A stretch of DNA of 64,000 bases from NCBI RefSeq assembly GCF_002949795.1, contig NZ_CP026692.1:1981501-2045500 (forward strand), read 5' to 3'. Numbering within the stretch: position 1 is the stretch's first letter; each line of letters begins with the position of its first letter. The position numbers and the translations under genes were made by a program. Source of the DNA: Nostoc sp. 'Lobaria pulmonaria (5183) cyanobiont'. Its GTDB lineage: Bacteria > Cyanobacteriota > Cyanobacteriia > Cyanobacteriales > Nostocaceae. Below, one piece after another: positions 61,580 through 64,000 of the stretch. The notes beneath the pieces were generated by a model. It ran no database searches. It worked only from the letters and a program-made list of their open reading frames with translations, and was not told where the DNA came from.

Positions 61580-62608
61580 ATGATAGATGGTATTTACACC
61601 TTAGCGAATGATGTTGTCTACGATCAACTAGTTGCTTTGCTCAACAGCATAGAAGCTAATGCTGGTAGAAAAATTCCTGTTTGTGTAATTCCATATAATG
61701 ACCAGCTAGAGAAAGTAAAAGCAGAAATTGCATCTAGAAATAATGTTACTTTATTTGAAAATTCTGATTCTATAGCCTACTGGGAAGAATTTGGCTCTCG
61801 TATCTGGAAAGCTCACCCAAGGGCGTTAAAGCTATGGCGAGAATATGGTTTGCCAGAGAATTTTCGCATAGAAAGACATCGAAAACTTTGCTGTCTAGAT
61901 GGCCCATTTGACAAGTTTATCTTCTTTGATGGAGATACCTTATTGATGAAATCACTCGATGATGTTTATCAAAAGTTAGATGAATATGATTGGATTACGA
62001 ATGACTTTCAATATAGATCCGATTTAAATTATATTTTCAACTGGACAGAAGATAAGCTAGCAGAGATTTTTTCTATAGAAGATATTAGGAATCAAATTTT
62101 TTGTTCTGGTTGGTTTGCTTCTAAAAAGGGTGTTTTGAACGATGCTAAATTAGCAAATCTATTAGCAAACTTAGAAGCAGGTGAAGCTGATGCACTCGCA
62201 TGGGCAGATTCCGATCAAACAGTTCTCAACTATTTAGTTTTACGTAGTGGAATTTCTTACTACAATTACGCCTATCATGATAAAGCTACTGGTTGCCATT
62301 GGACTTCTAAATTTGATGTTGTAGATAATATTCTTTATGACCAAGGGCAGAAATTGACATATTTACACTATATGAGTGTATCTTCTTCAGCTTTTACGAG
62401 GCTTTGTGGGGGTGAAGATGTTGATATTGCTTACCGCGATGTTTTCTTATATTATCGTTATTTAAAATCACCTGAAAAACGTCCTCAAAGCTTTAAGCGC
62501 CCCAGCAAGCTAACACTTCTGCAAAAGTCCACTAGTAGCTTTATTCAACAAAAAATAAACAATATTAAGCTGAAGTATCGCAACTTCAAGCATAGAATTG
62601 CTCAATAG
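61580..62608 (+). CDS. DxD glycosyltransferase-like protein, tandem paralogue 3 of 3
   Basis: The 342-residue protein begins MIDGIYTLANDVVYDQLVAL, has the metal motif as DGD in FIFFDGDTLLMKSL, then IFCSGWFASKKGVL and SDQTVLNYLVLRSG, and ends with FLYYRYLKSPEKRPQS plus a basic tail. It aligns closely with paralogue 1. Start ATG 61580 with AGGAG 8 bases upstream; a reading frame from 61544 inside the preceding gene lacks such a site. Last gene of the glycan cluster; a hairpin terminator follows. Confidence 0.82.
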   Translation: MIDGIYTLANDVVYDQLVALLNSIEANAGRKIPVCVIPYNDQLEKVKAEIASRNNVTLFENSDSIAYWEEFGSRIWKAHPRALKLWREYGLPENFRIERHRKLCCLDGPFDKFIFFDGDTLLMKSLDDVYQKLDEYDWITNDFQYRSDLNYIFNWTEDKLAEIFSIEDIRNQIFCSGWFASKKGVLNDAKLANLLANLEAGEADALAWADSDQTVLNYLVLRSGISYYNYAYHDKATGCHWTSKFDVVDNILYDQGQKLTYLHYMSVSSSAFTRLCGGEDVDIAYRDVFLYYRYLKSPEKRPQSFKRPSKLTLLQKSTSSFIQQKINNIKLKYRNFKHRIAQ

Positions 62609-62610
62609 AC

Positions 62611-62643
62611 ATTCAAGAGAGGTTCAGACTCTCTTGAATTTTA
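62611..62643 (+). terminator. Rho-independent terminator of the glycan cluster
   Basis: Perfect 11-base arms attcaagagag and ctctcttgaat around a 7-base loop, followed directly by tttta, immediately after the last glycosyltransferase stop codon. Its mirror could also serve the leftward gene from the other side. Confidence 0.85.
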
Positions 62644-62666
62644 AATTATTAATTTCCTACTCTTTC

Positions 62667-63041
62667 TTAAGAAAAAGAATCTAAATCTAAAGATTGCATA
62701 CCTTCGCGTTCTATAAAGGTCATCATACTTCCCAACTGCAACCAAACTAGCAAACAAGTAAACAGACTAATTGGTAGACCGACTCCCAAAGCCAAGGATG
62801 AGGGAAAGCCAAATATCTCTAAACCTGAAGACATAAATAGACAAGTACCGCCTGTTATGCCGATAAATGGTACAAGTAATTGTTTCAGTGAGGAACGTGG
62901 CTGAGTATTTTCGGCTCGTTCGCTTGGCCAGTTCTGCACAATTACTTTCAAAGTGCCAGATAATGCTAAACCAGATGTTAATGCAGTCAAAAAGCCAACA
63001 AGTAAAAGAAAATAAGGCGGTTGCAGAGGAAAATAGTACAT
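62667..63041 (-). CDS. Small membrane protein, three helices
   Basis: The 124-residue protein has three or four hydrophobic segments (PPYFLLLVGFLTALTSGLAL, LVPFIGITGGTCLFMSSGLE, and SLALGVGLPISLFTCLLVWL) and short hydrophilic tails. I do not recognise it. Start set at ATG 63041 with GGAG six bases upstream; a longer frame from 63143 would overlap the AarF/UbiB gene. It follows that gene on the same strand, 28 bases away, so the two are probably co-transcribed. Confidence 0.72.
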   Translation of the reverse strand: MYYFPLQPPYFLLLVGFLTALTSGLALSGTLKVIVQNWPSERAENTQPRSSLKQLLVPFIGITGGTCLFMSSGLEIFGFPSSLALGVGLPISLFTCLLVWLQLGSMMTFIEREGMQSLDLDSFS

Positions 63042-63069
63042 TAAAACTCCAATTTCTATTAAAGATTTT

Positions 63070-64000
63070 TTACTTTTTATTTGTTGACTGGTTCTCAGCA
63101 AAAGACCCAAGTAATGTCGCTTTTGGCAGGATAGCGGCTGCACCTTCTCTGGATAACTCTGTTAAAATCCCGATCGCTATATTTAATAAACGATCCGGTT
63201 TTAAGTCATCTTTAACCAGGTTCCACAAGCGTTGCACATCTTCGGTGTGCAGGCGGTCATCTTCGGTGAGAGCAAGCACCAACTGTCGCCGGAGAAACTT
63301 GCCTTCTTCGGACATTAAGTATTGGAACCCCATCTGAGCTGTGGGCAATACATCAAAGTTGTTATCACTACGAGCGATCGCAATCAAATTCTCTAACCGT
63401 TGCCACTGAAATTTACCATCTTTGAACAGCACATTCAATAATCGTCGCCGTAATTCCGGCGCTTCTCCTGTCAGCAACCGCCGCGCTATATAGGGATAAC
63501 CCACTTCAACAATTTTGAAATTGGGGTTGAGGCTAAGGGCAATACCTTCTTGGGTAACTAGGGAACGAATAATCAAGGCAAACTTTGCCGGGACTCGGAA
63601 AGGATATTCGTACATCAGTTCCGAAAATTCATCGGTAATAGTTTTGAAGTTAAAATCCTTGACATTTTTGCCAATAGCGTTTCCTAGCACCGCTTCTAAT
63701 GCTGGCACTATCGGGCAAATATTCGTATCTGGAGTCAGAAACCCTAATTTTACAAAGTCTTCGGCTAAGTCGGTATAGTCTTTATTCACCAAATGCACTA
63801 GCGCATCTACCAGTGTTTCTTTGGTGCTTTCTTCCAACTGATCCATCATGCCGAAGTCAATATAAGCCATACGACCATCGGGCACAGCAAACAAATTGCC
63901 AGGATGAGGGTCAGCATGGAAGAAGCCATATTCTAAAAGCTGTTGCAATCCTGATGTCACGCCAATTTGGATGATCGCTTCTGGGTCTAAACCTGCTGCG
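63070..64000 (-). CDS. AarF/ABC1/UbiB kinase family protein, 5' end cut by window edge
   Basis: About 310 C-terminal residues of an ABC1 (UbiB) atypical kinase-like protein are visible. Present are the family's ADPHPGNLFAVPDG catalytic-loop motif (FFHADPHPGNLF) and the metal-binding YIDFGMMDQL, followed by helical regions typical of the cyanobacterial family (LTPDTNICPIVP, RSLVTQEGIALSLNP, RRLLTGEAPELRRRL). These proteins support isoprenoid quinone metabolism and stress resistance in thylakoids; substrate unknown. The reading frame runs off the window edge. Confidence 0.92.
   Translation of the reverse strand, partial: AAGLDPEAIIQIGVTSGLQQLLEYGFFHADPHPGNLFAVPDGRMAYIDFGMMDQLEESTKETLVDALVHLVNKDYTDLAEDFVKLGFLTPDTNICPIVPALEAVLGNAIGKNVKDFNFKTITDEFSELMYEYPFRVPAKFALIIRSLVTQEGIALSLNPNFKIVEVGYPYIARRLLTGEAPELRRRLLNVLFKDGKFQWQRLENLIAIARSDNNFDVLPTAQMGFQYLMSEEGKFLRRQLVLALTEDDRLHTEDVQRLWNLVKDDLKPDRLLNIAIGILTELSREGAAAILPKATLLGSFAENQSTNKK

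Overview
The window is cyanobacterial chromosome, most likely from a filamentous heterocyst-forming Nostocales member close to Nostoc. The GCGATCGC palindrome (HIP1) recurs throughout in genes and spacers. The gene content is oxygenic-phototroph specific: a flavodiiron protein, CruP, a CrtR-type carotenoid hydroxylase, a PAO/Lls1-type Rieske oxygenase and a two-component (split) photolyase-like pair. The spacers are crowded with small palindromic and terminal-inverted-repeat elements of the kind common in Nostoc. The species cannot be fixed from the sequence alone. Both ends cut genes: a flavodiiron gene at the left and an AarF/UbiB kinase-like gene at the right. I found no rRNA, tRNA, CRISPR array, complete IS element or prophage.

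Layout. 1-9.5 kb: flavodiiron protein, a PLP-dependent desulfhydrase/deaminase, a stand-alone DUF262-HNH (GmrSD-like) protein, cysteine desulfurase, a PD-(D/E)XK-type protein with a decayed paralogue beside it, a PrxQ/Bcp peroxiredoxin and a membrane Ser/Thr kinase. 9.7-17 kb: the split photolyase pair, a nested repeat insertion, a 21-bp minisatellite, a pentapeptide-repeat membrane protein carrying a hexanucleotide microsatellite, cruP and two tandem membrane-protein paralogues. 17-36 kb: an LprI-like secreted protein, the carotenoid hydroxylase, a phosphodiester-glycosidase-like lipoprotein, a DUF4912 protein, a TamB-like giant, a NodB-family deacetylase, a Rieske oxygenase, a 62-bp tandem repeat, a Lin0512 protein and a multicopper oxidase. 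36-52 kb: isoleucyl-tRNA synthetase with a repeat element inserted in frame, a histidine-decarboxylase-like enzyme convergent with an amino-acid-permease/GGDEF/EAL fusion, a ParA ATPase, small membrane and coiled-coil proteins, FKBP, AlkB-like dioxygenase, dnaB-rplI and a glyoxalase II. 52.5-62.6 kb: one co-directional glycan cluster of eight genes (three GT4 glycosyltransferases, an ABC exporter with an unusual C-terminal H-box duplication, a GT10 fucosyltransferase-like enzyme and three tandem DxD glycosyltransferase paralogues), closed by a strong hairpin terminator. 62.6-64 kb: a small membrane protein and the AarF/UbiB gene.

How the genes may work together. The glycan cluster reads as a unit: sugar transfer by seven enzymes plus export by one transporter, with the transporter's C-terminus carrying a histidine-kinase-like dimerisation motif that suggests a signalling input. 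The histidine-decarboxylase-like gene and the permease-GGDEF-EAL gene sit tail to tail. Decarboxylase plus APC-family exchanger is a classic pairing, and here the permease is fused to c-di-GMP synthesis and degradation domains, so it may report amino acid or amine status. The other striking theme is repeat-driven change: small elements have inserted into other elements several times, one encodes 34 extra codons inside ileS, and two supply the 3' end of a gene.
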